Shown: piece by piece, positions 1 through 7,281 of the stretch
How the letters are laid out: every line of letters begins with the position of its first letter
How positions within the stretch are numbered: position 1 is the first letter of the stretch
NCBI GenBank assembly: GCA_964403325.1
Contig: CAYOFO010000040.1
Span: 1-12,086, forward strand
From: CAZQNF01 sp964403325
GTDB lineage: Bacteria > Patescibacteriota > Patescibacteriia > Magasanikbacterales > GWA2-37-8
Direction: 5' to 3'
Length of the DNA stretch: 12,086 bases
Program-made: the position numbers and the translations under genes
Notes under the pieces: model-generated
Seen by the model: only the letters and a program-made list of their open reading frames with translations
Database searches by the model: none
What the model was told of the DNA's origin: nothing

Positions 1-183
1 AGCGCGGTCAATTCCAGCCGCAAGTTCGTTGGTGGTCCAGCCAGTTTGAGCGACAATCACAGGTTCGCCGATTTCAATTCCGTGTTGTCGTATTTCCTGG
101 GCGAGTTGCATGGGCCAACGCTCTGACGTGCGTACGCTTTCGCCAATAGTATAAGAATCACCCAAAGCTAAATATGTGCGCAT
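1..183 (-). CDS. SGNH/GDSL-family hydrolase, N-terminal fragment
   Basis: The minus strand reads from an ATG at 183 and runs off the left edge of the window, giving 61 residues. It opens MRTYLALGDSYTIGE, the block I motif of SGNH/GDSL esterases and lipases, in which the serine of GDS (S10) is the nucleophile. The next residues alternate beta-strand and helix, ending in a TGWTTNEL segment, which fits the block II region of the family. These enzymes cleave ester bonds in lipids, acyl groups or carbohydrate acetates; the substrate cannot be told from this part. No signal peptide is present, so a cytoplasmic location is likely. A TTGATA/TATAAA promoter lies about 20 nt upstream. The catalytic Asp-His pair lies outside the window. 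Confidence 0.85.
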   Translation of the reverse strand, partial: MRTYLALGDSYTIGESVRTSERWPMQLAQEIRQHGIEIGEPVIVAQTGWTTNELAAGIDRA

Positions 184-208
184 AATTATAAAGATGAGTA
201 GGGGTTAT

Positions 209-236
209 TTTATACTAGTTATGGTTTTTTTATCAA
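209..236 (-). promoter_or_regulatory. Sigma-70-type promoter of the SGNH hydrolase gene
   Basis: Read on the minus strand, TTGATA (231-236) and TATAAA (209-214) are separated by 16 bases. Each matches five of six consensus positions. Transcription would start near 202, giving a leader of about 20 nt before the ATG at 183. The leader has no Shine-Dalgarno sequence. Confidence 0.5.
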
Positions 237-412
237 GTATGCAGGATTGTATGGTGTGTTTTAGTATTCGTACGGTGTTATTGTGATTGCCTGGATTAAA
301 AACAGACGGGTGTGGTACAGTATTAACTGTGAAAAGTGCTTTAAGAAAAAAATCGTAATATTGAACAGTTTTGTTTTAGAGTGTAGGCTCAATAAGCCTT
401 AAATGTAAACTA

Positions 413-418
413 TATAAT
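413..418 (+). promoter_or_regulatory. Possible -10 element just before the Gre start
   Basis: A perfect TATAAT ends three bases before the ATG at 422. If it is used, transcription would begin at or next to the start codon and the mRNA would be leaderless. No -35 element is recognisable at the right spacing, and the region is A/T-rich, so this could be chance. Confidence 0.22.
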
Positions 419-421
419 GAT

Positions 422-922
422 ATGCAAATTCCGTATCGGAAGCCGGGAAAATTTAGCCAATTACCGATAGATCATTTTTTGACGCAGAGCAAACTTGATG
501 AATTAAAAAATGAGCTCGAACGGCTCAAAAAGTACCTGCGCCCACAAGCTGCGGCTGAAGTGGCGCGCCTCGCCGAGTTGGGAGATTTTTCGGAGAATGT
601 AGAATATCAGTTGGCCAAAGGACGTTTGCGCGGGATAAATTACCGGATTCTTTCTTTAGAATTTCAATGTAACCAAGCCGTTATTATAGAGGAAAATGCG
701 GTTAATACGGTGGTGCGAGTTGGGCATACGGTTACAGTAGAAAATAACGGTAAGCAAAGAACCTTCCAGATACTAGGTTCCGCCGAAACTGATCCGCGCC
801 AGGGAGTTATTTCTCATGTCTCGCCGGTGGGAGCGGCGCTGCTCGGGCGCGCAGTGGGAGAAGTGGTACGGGTTCAGCTGGCGGGGAGGGAAGTGGAGTA
901 TGTTATTTTGGCTATCCAATAA
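422..922 (+). CDS. greA: Transcription elongation factor GreA/GreB family
   Basis: A 166-residue protein with the two-domain Gre layout. Residues about 20-90 form the antiparallel coiled coil that enters the secondary channel of RNA polymerase. Residues about 97-166 form the FKBP-like domain that docks on the polymerase rim. The tip reads GDFSENVEY, placing the acidic pair at D55 and E58, equivalent to the GDLKENAEY tip of GreA; these residues hold the second Mg ion for transcript cleavage in backtracked complexes. The protein is slightly longer than the usual 155-160 residues because of a basic N-terminal extension (MQIPYRKPGKFS). The ATG at 422 keeps this extension and has T at -1; no Shine-Dalgarno sequence precedes it. 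The gene is alone on the plus strand and converges with the HIT gene. The choice between GreA and GreB is not certain. Confidence 0.92.
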   Translation: MQIPYRKPGKFSQLPIDHFLTQSKLDELKNELERLKKYLRPQAAAEVARLAELGDFSENVEYQLAKGRLRGINYRILSLEFQCNQAVIIEENAVNTVVRVGHTVTVENNGKQRTFQILGSAETDPRQGVISHVSPVGAALLGRAVGEVVRVQLAGREVEYVILAIQ

Positions 923-995
923 AATTGTTTACACACAAAACAACAACAGCATATATTTTGGGGTTATGGTCTTAGGCTTTAGGGAAGCCATTTAT

Positions 996-1433
996 CTAAA
1001 CTATGTTCGTCTGTATTTTTTGAACAATCTGTTGTATGGTTTCGGTATCGACTTCTCGTTTGGCAGTACGATCATGATGTTCTCCAAAGTTCGGGTCAAT
1101 AAATTCTAACCCGGCAAAAGTTACACTATGGTTATACCGTGGTCGAAAATGCCAATGCACATGGGGGGTGGGAGGTGTATTTTGATAGGCATTATTCATG
1201 AGGCAGGCCCAGTTGAACATGGTGGCCGAAAAAGCTGTGCGGCACGCATTTTCTAATGTTTTAACTACCTCGCGAAAGTCAAGCAGTTCCTCGGTAGTCA
1301 GATCGGCTAAATCGCCGCAATCCCTTCTTTTTAAATTGACAATACAGCGTCCAAGGTAGGTTTGTTCGTGGTTAAGAATTATTTCCCAATAGTTGGTTTC
1401 AAAAATAAGAGCGTGATGGTTGTGCTGAAGCAT
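996..1433 (-). CDS. HIT-family nucleotide hydrolase or transferase
   Basis: A 145-residue protein with the histidine-triad signature: residues 91-95 read HVHWH (H91, H93, H95), followed by FRPRY. Upstream, YLGRCIVNLKRR (26-37) and DLTTEEL (44-50) match the strand and helix that precede the active site in diadenosine-tetraphosphate hydrolase-like HIT proteins. The central histidine of the triad normally forms the nucleotidyl intermediate when dinucleoside polyphosphates or nucleoside phosphoramidates are cleaved. The actual substrate is not shown by the sequence. The start at 1433 is ATG with T at -1 and no Shine-Dalgarno sequence. It lies 84 bases downstream of the HAD phosphatase gene on the same strand and may be co-transcribed with it. 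A soluble cytoplasmic enzyme is expected. Confidence 0.88.
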   Translation of the reverse strand: MLQHNHHALIFETNYWEIILNHEQTYLGRCIVNLKRRDCGDLADLTTEELLDFREVVKTLENACRTAFSATMFNWACLMNNAYQNTPPTPHVHWHFRPRYNHSVTFAGLEFIDPNFGEHHDRTAKREVDTETIQQIVQKIQTNIV

Positions 1434-1517
1434 AGAAATAGTATTTTTTGGGACGCCGTATAATTGTATTGGAGGTTTGAATAGTATTTACCTTTCAGTT
1501 TTTTTGAAAAAGGTTTT

Positions 1518-2153
1518 TTATGGGAATAGAGCCAGTAATTCTTGGATGTCGTTGATGATATGGTCAGGAGCGGTTTCGTGGAGTTGATCGGTATGGAATC
1601 CATAAGTGGCGCGGATGGTTTTGGTGCCGGCGTTTTTTCCGGCTTGAATATCAAGATGTGAATCTCCAATCATGACGGCTGAGGCAGGCAAAAGCGCGAG
1701 TTTTTCCAGGGCTTTGAAGAGTGGAGCGGGGTGAGGTTTTACCTCGCTCGCGTCTTCTCCGGAGATGATTATTTCAAATAGGTTATCAATGCCGGCTTGG
1801 CGCAATGTTTCAAGTGAAGTGATTTTAGATCGGGTGGTAATAACAGCCAGCTTGTACCCTCGCTCTTTGAGGGTGGTAAGCGTATTTAGGGTGTTGGGAA
1901 ACAAGACGGATAGATGTAGGTGGGAAAGTTGGAAATCTCGATGGGCTTTTTGCAAGGCGGTTGAATCGGCTAAGCCGGTGAGTTTTTCGTAGTATTCTGG
2001 GAAAGGTTTGCCGACCAGATTGGCAATAATGCTCCGGTCTGGTACCGGAAAACCGAAGGTGGCCAAAGCATGTTCGGTCGCACTCAAAATAAAATCACGC
2101 GTATCGAGTAGTGTTCCGTCTACGTCAAAGAGCAAAGCTTGAGTTTGTGCCAT
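1518..2153 (-). CDS. HAD-superfamily phosphatase, phosphoglycolate phosphatase-like
   Basis: A 211-residue protein with all four HAD motifs: DVDGT with D10 (nucleophile) and D12 (general acid); ITT at 105-107 (motif II); the lysine of VKPHP at K139 (motif III); and GDSHLD with D164 and D168 (motif IV, Mg ligands). A helical cap inserted after motif I (about 17-80) makes it a subclass I (C1 cap) enzyme like Gph and PpaX. These remove phosphate from small molecules such as 2-phosphoglycolate, or hydrolyse pyrophosphate. The length is normal for the family. Start is ATG with T at -1; a GAGGAG lies too far upstream to act as a ribosome-binding site for it. The exact substrate cannot be read from the sequence. 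Confidence 0.9.
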   Translation of the reverse strand: MAQTQALLFDVDGTLLDTRDFILSATEHALATFGFPVPDRSIIANLVGKPFPEYYEKLTGLADSTALQKAHRDFQLSHLHLSVLFPNTLNTLTTLKERGYKLAVITTRSKITSLETLRQAGIDNLFEIIISGEDASEVKPHPAPLFKALEKLALLPASAVMIGDSHLDIQAGKNAGTKTIRATYGFHTDQLHETAPDHIINDIQELLALFP

Positions 2154-2238
2154 AGAAAAAGAAATTATGTACTTTAATACTCCTCACACTACTGGATTTT
2201 TGGGTAAGTTGCAAGCCAGATAAGGAATCTTTGAAAGC

Positions 2239-2266
2239 ATTATAGCTCAAGTTAATCTTGGCACAA
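2239..2266 (-). promoter_or_regulatory. Possible promoter of the HAD phosphatase gene
   Basis: On the minus strand, TTGTGC (2261-2266) and a perfect TATAAT (2239-2244) are spaced by 16 bases. The -35 element falls inside the last codons of the upstream gene. Transcription would start near 2232, giving a leader of nearly 80 nt, longer than for the other promoters here. The -35 is weak. Confidence 0.33.
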
Positions 2267-3007
2267 TGCTTCGAGTGCATAGATCGAATTTTGTATCTTG
2301 GTGCGACCATGATTCGCGCGTGGACCTTGTGGGTCAAGAGCGCTATCTCGGAAATTAAAATTCGTATCAAATAGCTTAATTTGGCCGGTTTCTAATACGA
2401 GAGCAATATTGCTGCGGCTTAAATCTGGGATAAACACGGTAAAGTAAGGGTCGTCTTGTTCGACAAGTATTTTTTGTAATATGGCTATAAAGGCTCTCGC
2501 GGATTGTTGCAGTTGTGCCCGGGTGGCGGGAGCCATTTTTTCTACTAAGGGACGGCTGGCTTGGAGCAGAGGTATAAAGGGCGGCAATTTTTTCTGGATT
2601 TCGTAGAGGTGCAAGCCAGTATCACTGGGGGCAATGAAGAAATAACTCTCTACTATCATGCTGGCTAAAACCGGCCCTAGGTACCGTTTCAGTTCAGTTT
2701 GACGTCTTTTTATGATTAGGTATTTGTCTACCAAAGTGAGATGGTTTACTTCGTGAGTGCTGAGTTGCGGGCCATTTTTATCGCGTTCAAAGACCGCAAC
2801 GTCTTCCTTAGAAAATATTGGCACGTCTAAATCAAGGTACTGTTTGATAATGTATTGATCTGCAGCAAAATTTGGAACTTTTTCTTGTATATGAGGCAGA
2901 CACCCATCTAAAAAATATGCTTCCGTTACCGCCCCCTGGTATTCTACGGCACTATGGATGGTAGAATTTGCCAGAAAATAGGGCCGGCTGTAGATGCTTT
3001 CAGACAT
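2252..3007 (-). CDS. Protein of unknown function with a degenerate protein-kinase-like fold
   Basis: A 251-residue soluble protein with no family I can name. Its C-terminal half carries spaced residues resembling a kinase active site. PDLSRSN at 194-200 resembles the catalytic loop (D195, N200, five apart), and DTNF at 214-217 resembles the DFG Mg-binding motif (D214, nineteen after D195). Upstream, YIIKQY at 52-57 could supply the beta-3 lysine (K55), and helix-rich residues 145-185 would be the C-lobe helices before the catalytic loop. This suggests a phosphotransferase of the atypical or aminoglycoside-kinase type, or a pseudokinase. The HRD histidine is replaced by proline, and no glycine-rich loop is obvious. 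Start is ATG with T at -1 and no Shine-Dalgarno sequence. That the gene is real is much surer than the kinase link. Confidence 0.75.
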   Translation of the reverse strand: MSESIYSRPYFLANSTIHSAVEYQGAVTEAYFLDGCLPHIQEKVPNFAADQYIIKQYLDLDVPIFSKEDVAVFERDKNGPQLSTHEVNHLTLVDKYLIIKRRQTELKRYLGPVLASMIVESYFFIAPSDTGLHLYEIQKKLPPFIPLLQASRPLVEKMAPATRAQLQQSARAFIAILQKILVEQDDPYFTVFIPDLSRSNIALVLETGQIKLFDTNFNFRDSALDPQGPRANHGRTKIQNSIYALEALCQD

Positions 3008-3262
3008 ATTTACGGTATTTTAAATGCAATCAACGCAGTAGTTTCTGTTTGGGTTAATTTATTTTGATTTAATTTTGAATTTTTATTTTTAGGTAAAAAT
3101 GAGAAAGAGCGCCGCAGCATTTGCCAGCAAACTTTTAAGTAGGGGTTGGATATATACAATTCGGTTAGTTTGGAGGTTAAAAGCTAGGGTAACTGTATCC
3201 AGAACCTTGAGTATTTTTTGCTTTTGGTTGGACTAGGCGAACGAAGGCCAATGAGGGTGTGA

Positions 3263-3700
3263 TTATTTATTTACTTTGATATAAAATCCTTCGCTGCCGT
3301 AGAGCGTGTAGGAGCCGTCGTCTTGGTCTTGCGCATATACCTCAACCTGTTGGCCCAGGTAGTTTTGTAAGTCACCAAAGTCAGTGGCGCCTTGGACCGA
3401 TCCCACAATTTCCTGGCTCCATCCCCTGATGGCGGTCACATGCTTTCCACCCACTTCAACATAACATTCACCGTCCACAAAACAGCCGGGATGTACTTTT
3501 TCAAGTTTTCCGGAAAACAGAGCCACTTTTAATTTTCCGACCGGTTTTGGTACTGGAGTCGATGGGCTGGTACTGGTGGTGGCTTGAGGGATCGTTTGGT
3601 TTTTTATCGGATTATTTTGGGTGGTTTTATGTGGAGCGAAGAGATAAAAAGTCCCACCCACAAAACAGGTTATTAGGGTAATAAGTAGCGTTTTTTTCAT
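3263..3700 (-). CDS. Membrane-anchored extracytoplasmic protein of unknown function
   Basis: A 145-residue protein. MKK followed by a hydrophobic stretch (about 4-22) is an uncleaved anchor or signal peptide. A low-complexity linker rich in T, S, P and N (about 25-56) leads to a compact C-terminal domain (about 57-145) predicted to be mostly beta strand, ending YTLYGSEGFYIKVNK. The alternating pattern and size suggest a small OB-like or SH3-like barrel, but this is inference. C73 and C79 lie close together in HPGCFVDGEC and could form a disulphide outside the membrane. There is no lipobox. Start is ATG at 3700 with T at -1 and no Shine-Dalgarno sequence. It is flanked by about 250 bases of non-coding DNA on each side, so it is probably transcribed alone. 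Confidence 0.75.
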   Translation of the reverse strand: MKKTLLITLITCFVGGTFYLFAPHKTTQNNPIKNQTIPQATTSTSPSTPVPKPVGKLKVALFSGKLEKVHPGCFVDGECYVEVGGKHVTAIRGWSQEIVGSVQGATDFGDLQNYLGQQVEVYAQDQDDGSYTLYGSEGFYIKVNK

Positions 3701-3949
3701 ACTATTTGACGTTAAAAATTATGTTCAATTCAGTAGCCTCGATCAGTCTGGTGTGGTGGGTTTGGGAGATAGTAATGAGGCTATGAGTAATTGTACTCGG
3801 AGGCAAATCAATCAGTCAAACTCGTCTAGCTTGGCTTTGTGAGTCGGGGTGGTGATTAGGGGGCATTAAAGACGGTTTTATTAGGGTAGGTTGTAAGAGG
3901 GTTTAAGCGCGTAATGTTGTGTATTGGTTTGGTGGAAACGAGAGTATGC

Positions 3950-5131
3950 TTAAAAAGCAGATTCTGGTTTGAGTCCGGGACGCAATACTTTAAGCGAAAG
4001 CCAAAAACAAACAAAGAGTAAAATACCTCCCAGCAAGAACGGATAGGGGATAGCAATGGAAGCGACTGCGCCACCCATTAAGGGGCCAAGAATCATGCCA
4101 ATGCTCTGGTAGGAGGTATTAAGGCCCATAATCGTACCTTGTGATTTGGCATCAGCCACTTGTGAGAGAAGCGTGGGTATAAGGGTCTGCACAATGCTAT
4201 TGAACAGAGCCAGGAGAATGGAGGCAACAACAAACATGCTGACTGAGCGTGAGAAGAACATTATGACAAAGGCTGTGGCCGTAAAAAACATGCCTACGCT
4301 AAACGATCTTTTGAGTCCGAGTTTTTGTGACACTCGTCCAACGATGAGGTTTTGGGCAATCAGGCCAACGATACCAAAGAGGGTAAAGAGGTAAGCGTTT
4401 TGCGCACTACTAACGTGTAAAACATTCATGGTAAAGGGTTGAAAACCATAAATTAGGGCGCAAGAGAAGGCTAAGAAAAAGATCAGCGAAATAACGAAAG
4501 TCAAGCCAACATTGGGATCAAACAAGGTGTGCCACATCCGACGAAAATCAAATAGTTTGCCGCTACGAACTTCGCCCATGTGGGCGTTGGTTTCGGGTAA
4601 GTATAAAGCAGTCAGAATAGCGGCCAAAAGAGTAACCATGCCGGCAATGACAAAGGGGAGTGATGGTTTGAGGGAAACGGTGAGGGCCGCAATGGCTGGA
4701 CCAAAGACAAAACCAAAATTAAAAGCTGAACCGATGGTTCCAAAGGCCTTGGCTCTTTCTTCAGGCTTGGTGGAGTCAGAAATCACGGCAAAGGCGACAG
4801 GAATGTTGCCGGCAGTGAGCCCATCGAGAGCGCGAGCTAAAAAAAGAAAGATGGCATTGGGAGCAAACGCCATCAGGAAAAACGATAAAGCCGTCCCAAT
4901 GATGGAAATAAGGAGAAGTGGGCGTCGGCCATATTTGTCGGACATTCGGCCTATGATGGGTGTGGCAATAAATTGACAGACCGAGTACACGGCAAATAAT
5001 AGTCCGTTTTCAAAATCCGAAAGACCGTATTTTTTGGAATAAGAGTACATGAGCGGGATTATAATCCCATACCCCAACATATTAACTAAAGCGATGAGGG
5101 CGATGATGTACAGGTTGCGATTTTTGATCAT
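3950..5131 (-). CDS. Major facilitator superfamily transporter, TetA-like drug:H+ antiporter (DHA1) type
   Basis: A 393-residue integral membrane protein with about 12 hydrophobic segments. The loop between helices 2 and 3 carries MFS motif A (GRMSDKYGRRPLL), and LPET follows helix 6, both typical of DHA1 multidrug and tetracycline exporters. A central cytoplasmic loop rich in charged residues separates the two six-helix halves. It is expected to export small molecules by proton antiport; the substrate is unknown. I place the start at ATG 5131 (MIKNRNLY), which puts helix 1 at the usual distance from the N-terminus. A GTG at 5197 in the same frame would add 22 residues, but it sits next to a hairpin that looks like the terminator of the upstream gene. 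The ATG has C, not T, at -1, unlike most starts here, so the longer form is not excluded. Confidence 0.9.
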   Translation of the reverse strand: MIKNRNLYIIALIALVNMLGYGIIIPLMYSYSKKYGLSDFENGLLFAVYSVCQFIATPIIGRMSDKYGRRPLLLISIIGTALSFFLMAFAPNAIFLFLARALDGLTAGNIPVAFAVISDSTKPEERAKAFGTIGSAFNFGFVFGPAIAALTVSLKPSLPFVIAGMVTLLAAILTALYLPETNAHMGEVRSGKLFDFRRMWHTLFDPNVGLTFVISLIFFLAFSCALIYGFQPFTMNVLHVSSAQNAYLFTLFGIVGLIAQNLIVGRVSQKLGLKRSFSVGMFFTATAFVIMFFSRSVSMFVVASILLALFNSIVQTLIPTLLSQVADAKSQGTIMGLNTSYQSIGMILGPLMGGAVASIAIPYPFLLGGILLFVCFWLSLKVLRPGLKPESAF

Positions 5132-5198
5132 GTAATTAAAAAATAAACTAAAAATAAAAAGGGTTCGTTTTGTTGTCCCTTCTTCATAAATAAACACA

Positions 5199-5219
5199 AG
5201 CTTCTTTATTTGAGAAGCT
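5199..5219 (-). terminator. Hairpin after the lipoprotein-like gene, possible terminator
   Basis: Two 7-base arms, AGCTTCT (5199-5205) and AGAAGCT (5213-5219), are perfectly complementary around a 7-base loop. On the minus strand the stem is followed by TGTGTTTATTT, a moderately T-rich tail. It lies between the stop of the upstream gene (5322) and the transporter start, and probably ends the upstream transcript. The tail is weak for a Rho-independent terminator. Confidence 0.42.
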
Positions 5220-5321
5220 CATGTTAGCACAAAGTCTTTCTTTTTTCCAGGGCAAATAATGAACGCTGGGGTATTGGGGAGGGTTTCAATAACTATTTTC
5301 CAGCTTTCTGGTTTTAGAAAC

Positions 5322-5882
5322 TTATTTTTTACCGCAATCAGGATTGACGGCGCAAACTTCTTCGTCAATTTGCATAACCAGATTGCTTAGGTGGGCGAAA
5401 GCGTTGGGGGTCGTATTTTCGACCACCGCTTTAAGTAGTTGTGCGTACCGCGTAAGTGCGGCTTTATCTTGCGGTAAAAGAGGAGTTTTTCTGTCTGTTT
5501 GTACGGCATGTAAAATGTTTGTAGCAGCAGCAAGGATTTCTGGGCCAGAAGGATGATATTTTTTGTTGCCTATGGTTTGGATTACATATTGTGGATCACT
5601 CCATTTCTCTATAGGAGAAGCAAAAGCATTGGCATCTTTAAATCTGGTACTAAAATTGAAAATTGGTTCTAAGATTCTTGCCATTTCTTTTCGGCTAGCG
5701 GTTTCAGTTCTTGTCTTAGGAGGTTCAAGGTTTGCAATGCGGGTTTTGCTCTCTGCAATATTTTTTTGTGCTGCTTGGGCTGTATCGGATAAGGCGGGTG
5801 CGCATCCAGTATCGATGGTTCCAGCTAAACTCAGTCCAAAAAGAGCTGCTTTTGTCCAAGAACTTTCTGTGGGTTGTTTCAT
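5322..5882 (-). CDS. Putative lipoprotein or secreted protein, function unknown
   Basis: A 186-residue protein. The N-terminus has a lysine at 11, a hydrophobic core (AALFGLSLAG, 12-21), and then IDTGCAP, in which C27 could be the lipidated cysteine. The lipobox is imperfect because the -3 position is aspartate rather than leucine. The mature part is largely helical: a likely coiled segment with heptad-like spacing (about 33-65), then alanine- and leucine-rich helices. A cysteine pair near the C-terminus (C177, C183) may form a disulphide, which fits an extracytoplasmic location. I recognise no family. Start is ATG with T at -1; an extended -10 promoter lies about 27 bases upstream. A hairpin at 5199-5219 probably ends the transcript. 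Confidence 0.72.
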   Translation of the reverse strand: MKQPTESSWTKAALFGLSLAGTIDTGCAPALSDTAQAAQKNIAESKTRIANLEPPKTRTETASRKEMARILEPIFNFSTRFKDANAFASPIEKWSDPQYVIQTIGNKKYHPSGPEILAAATNILHAVQTDRKTPLLPQDKAALTRYAQLLKAVVENTTPNAFAHLSNLVMQIDEEVCAVNPDCGKK

Positions 5883-5908
5883 AAATGAAAATTAAAATTG
5901 AGATTTAT

Positions 5909-5917
5909 AGTATAGCA
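5909..5917 (-). promoter_or_regulatory. Extended -10 promoter of the lipoprotein-like gene
   Basis: On the minus strand the sequence TGCTATACT has a TATACT -10 (5909-5914) preceded by TGn, the extended -10 form that can work without a good -35. No clear -35 is seen. The start site would fall near 5902, giving a leader of about 20 nt. Confidence 0.38.
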
Positions 5918-5982
5918 CCATCTTTTATTTTTAATAAAATAAAGCCATTATAAACTATTTTGTATAAAATCACTTTTTAGTT

Positions 5983-6828
5983 TCATTTGATGAATTCGCC
6001 GGTTTTAAGTTCAGTCAAAGCTTGGGTAATTTCATCCGGAGTGTTCATGACAATTGGCCCGTGCCAGGCAATCGGTTCGTTGAGTGGTTGGCCGGAGACA
6101 AAAAGAAAGCGTGCGCCAGTAGTTCCGGCCTGAACAGAAACCGTTGTTCCGGATCGTGAAAATAAAAGTATGCTCCCGGATGTATGTTCAATGTTATGTT
6201 TTTTGGCGTCACCCAAGGCCCCGGAAAAAATATAGATGAAGGTGGTGGAGCCATCAGGTGTAGAATAGTCAAAAGTAGCCTTTGCTTTAAGGCTGATGTC
6301 AAGATAAAGAGGTCTCGCAAGCACATCTTGCACTGGTCCGGTGACATTTGCCACGTTTCCGGCAATGACGCGCGCTACTGCCGTTGGGGTCAGTGAAATG
6401 ATCGGAATGGTGGCGTGGCTAATTTCCTGGTAGCGTGGGGCAGTCATTTTATCTTTTTGAGGGATGTTCACCCACAACTGGAAGCCCTTGATGCCGCCGG
6501 TGCCGGTCGGCATTTCTTCGTGGATGATGCCTCGACCGGAACTCATCCATTGCAAGTCGCCGGGAGAAATGACGCCGCTGTTGCCAATGGAATCACGATG
6601 TCGAATATTGCCGTCTAGAATGTAGGTAACTGTCTCAATGCCGCGATGTGGGTGCATAGGAAAGCCGGGTAAATAGTCACTGGGATTGGGGGAACTGAAA
6701 TCATCAAATAGCAAAAAAGGATCAAAGCGAGGGAGTTCGGCGTTGGCAAAACCTCGGTGCAGTCGTACGCCGGCTCCTTCGATGGTTGGTCGAGCGGTAA
6801 ACACGCCGGCAATTTTTTTAGGAGTCAT
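5983..6828 (-). CDS. Pirin-family bicupin protein
   Basis: A 281-residue protein with the pirin layout of two cupin beta-barrels. The N-terminal barrel has the metal-binding set FPMHPHRGIET (H59, H61) and GRGIIHEEMP (H103, E105), matching the H-H-H-E iron site of characterised pirins. The second barrel (about 165-275) lacks such a set, as is usual. Some bacterial pirins act as quercetin 2,3-dioxygenases and others modulate enzymes by binding; which applies here is unknown. The gene starts two bases after the marR stop (TAA, TT, ATG) with no Shine-Dalgarno sequence, so translation is probably coupled and the two form one operon. The stop codon is TGA, which shows that UGA is a stop in this genome. 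Confidence 0.93.
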   Translation of the reverse strand: MTPKKIAGVFTARPTIEGAGVRLHRGFANAELPRFDPFLLFDDFSSPNPSDYLPGFPMHPHRGIETVTYILDGNIRHRDSIGNSGVISPGDLQWMSSGRGIIHEEMPTGTGGIKGFQLWVNIPQKDKMTAPRYQEISHATIPIISLTPTAVARVIAGNVANVTGPVQDVLARPLYLDISLKAKATFDYSTPDGSTTFIYIFSGALGDAKKHNIEHTSGSILLFSRSGTTVSVQAGTTGARFLFVSGQPLNEPIAWHGPIVMNTPDEITQALTELKTGEFIK

Positions 6829-6830
6829 AA

Positions 6831-7253
6831 TTATATATTTTTAGCGAGCGTGTTAAGGAGTTCGATTAAAGTCTCGATCTTTTTTTCCGCGATACCCTGC
6901 AAAATATCTTCAGCGTGTTCTTCCATGCGCTCAAGAGCATGACTCAGTTTTTGTTCGCCACCAGGAGCTAGACAGACAAAGCTAACGCGAGCATCACTGG
7001 TATCGGTCTCGCGTTTTACCAGGCCAATTTTTTCCATAGGCAGCAGTAGGCGAGTAACACCGGAAGCAGTGAGGCCGATTTTATCGGCCAGATCGGTGCG
7101 GCGTAATTGTTGGGCGGGAGCAATGCTTAGATGGTACAGGATGATACATTCGTTGAGGCTGAGTCCTCCTAAACCAGCATCAAAACGGCGTGTGAGAATG
7201 GCATTGGCTTTAGCAAGTTGGATAAAAAGAGAGTAGGGTTGAATAGGGGGCAT
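6831..7253 (-). CDS. MarR-family transcriptional regulator
   Basis: A 140-residue protein of normal MarR length. The N-terminal helix (about 5-27) and C-terminal helices (about 98-140) would form the dimer interface. The winged helix lies at about 47-95: LRRTDLADKIGL and TASGVTRLL are the helix-turn-helix, and the wing is VKRETDTSDARVSFVCL with the conserved D/R pair (D87, R89). MarR dimers bind short palindromes and release them on binding aromatic ligands or on cysteine oxidation; C36 and C94 are the only cysteines. It is the first gene of an operon with pirin, and a TTGATATATCAA palindrome overlaps its promoter, so it very likely represses itself and pirin. Start is ATG 7253 with T at -1. 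Confidence 0.93.
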   Translation of the reverse strand: MPPIQPYSLFIQLAKANAILTRRFDAGLGGLSLNECIILYHLSIAPAQQLRRTDLADKIGLTASGVTRLLLPMEKIGLVKRETDTSDARVSFVCLAPGGEQKLSHALERMEEHAEDILQGIAEKKIETLIELLNTLAKNI

Positions 7254-7269
7254 AGTATTTGATTTATGA

Positions 7270-7281
7270 TTGATATATCAA
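7270..7281. promoter_or_regulatory. Probable MarR operator palindrome
   Basis: TTGATATATCAA is a perfect 12-bp palindrome. Its last base overlaps the -10 element of the marR promoter and it covers the expected transcription start, so a bound dimer would block polymerase. Size, position and TTGA/TCAA half-sites suit MarR-family operators. That the adjacent MarR protein binds it is inference. Confidence 0.6.

Noticed and set aside
385..399. Small inverted repeat AGGCT/AGCCT upstream of the Gre gene
   Set aside because: A 5-bp stem with no associated promoter or tail; such repeats are expected by chance.
975..989. Short hairpin GGCTT/AAGCC between the convergent Gre and HIT genes
   Set aside because: Only five base pairs and no T-run on either strand, so not a convincing terminator.
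3099..3236. A 45-codon plus-strand reading frame starting MRKSAAAFASKLLSRGW with a short AGG upstream
   Set aside because: It lies between two minus-strand genes, has A rather than T at -1, has no recognisable family, and its tail is an unlikely run of hydrophobic and aromatic residues. It could be a chance frame.
4146..4976. Plus-strand reading frames opposite the MFS transporter gene
   Set aside because: They are antisense to a clear transporter, rich in R, K and M, and lack any domain; typical shadows of a hydrophobic membrane-protein gene.
5983..5985. Alternative genetic code with UGA read as glycine
   Set aside because: Pirin ends at TGA exactly at the expected family length, and all other genes read normally with UGA as a stop.
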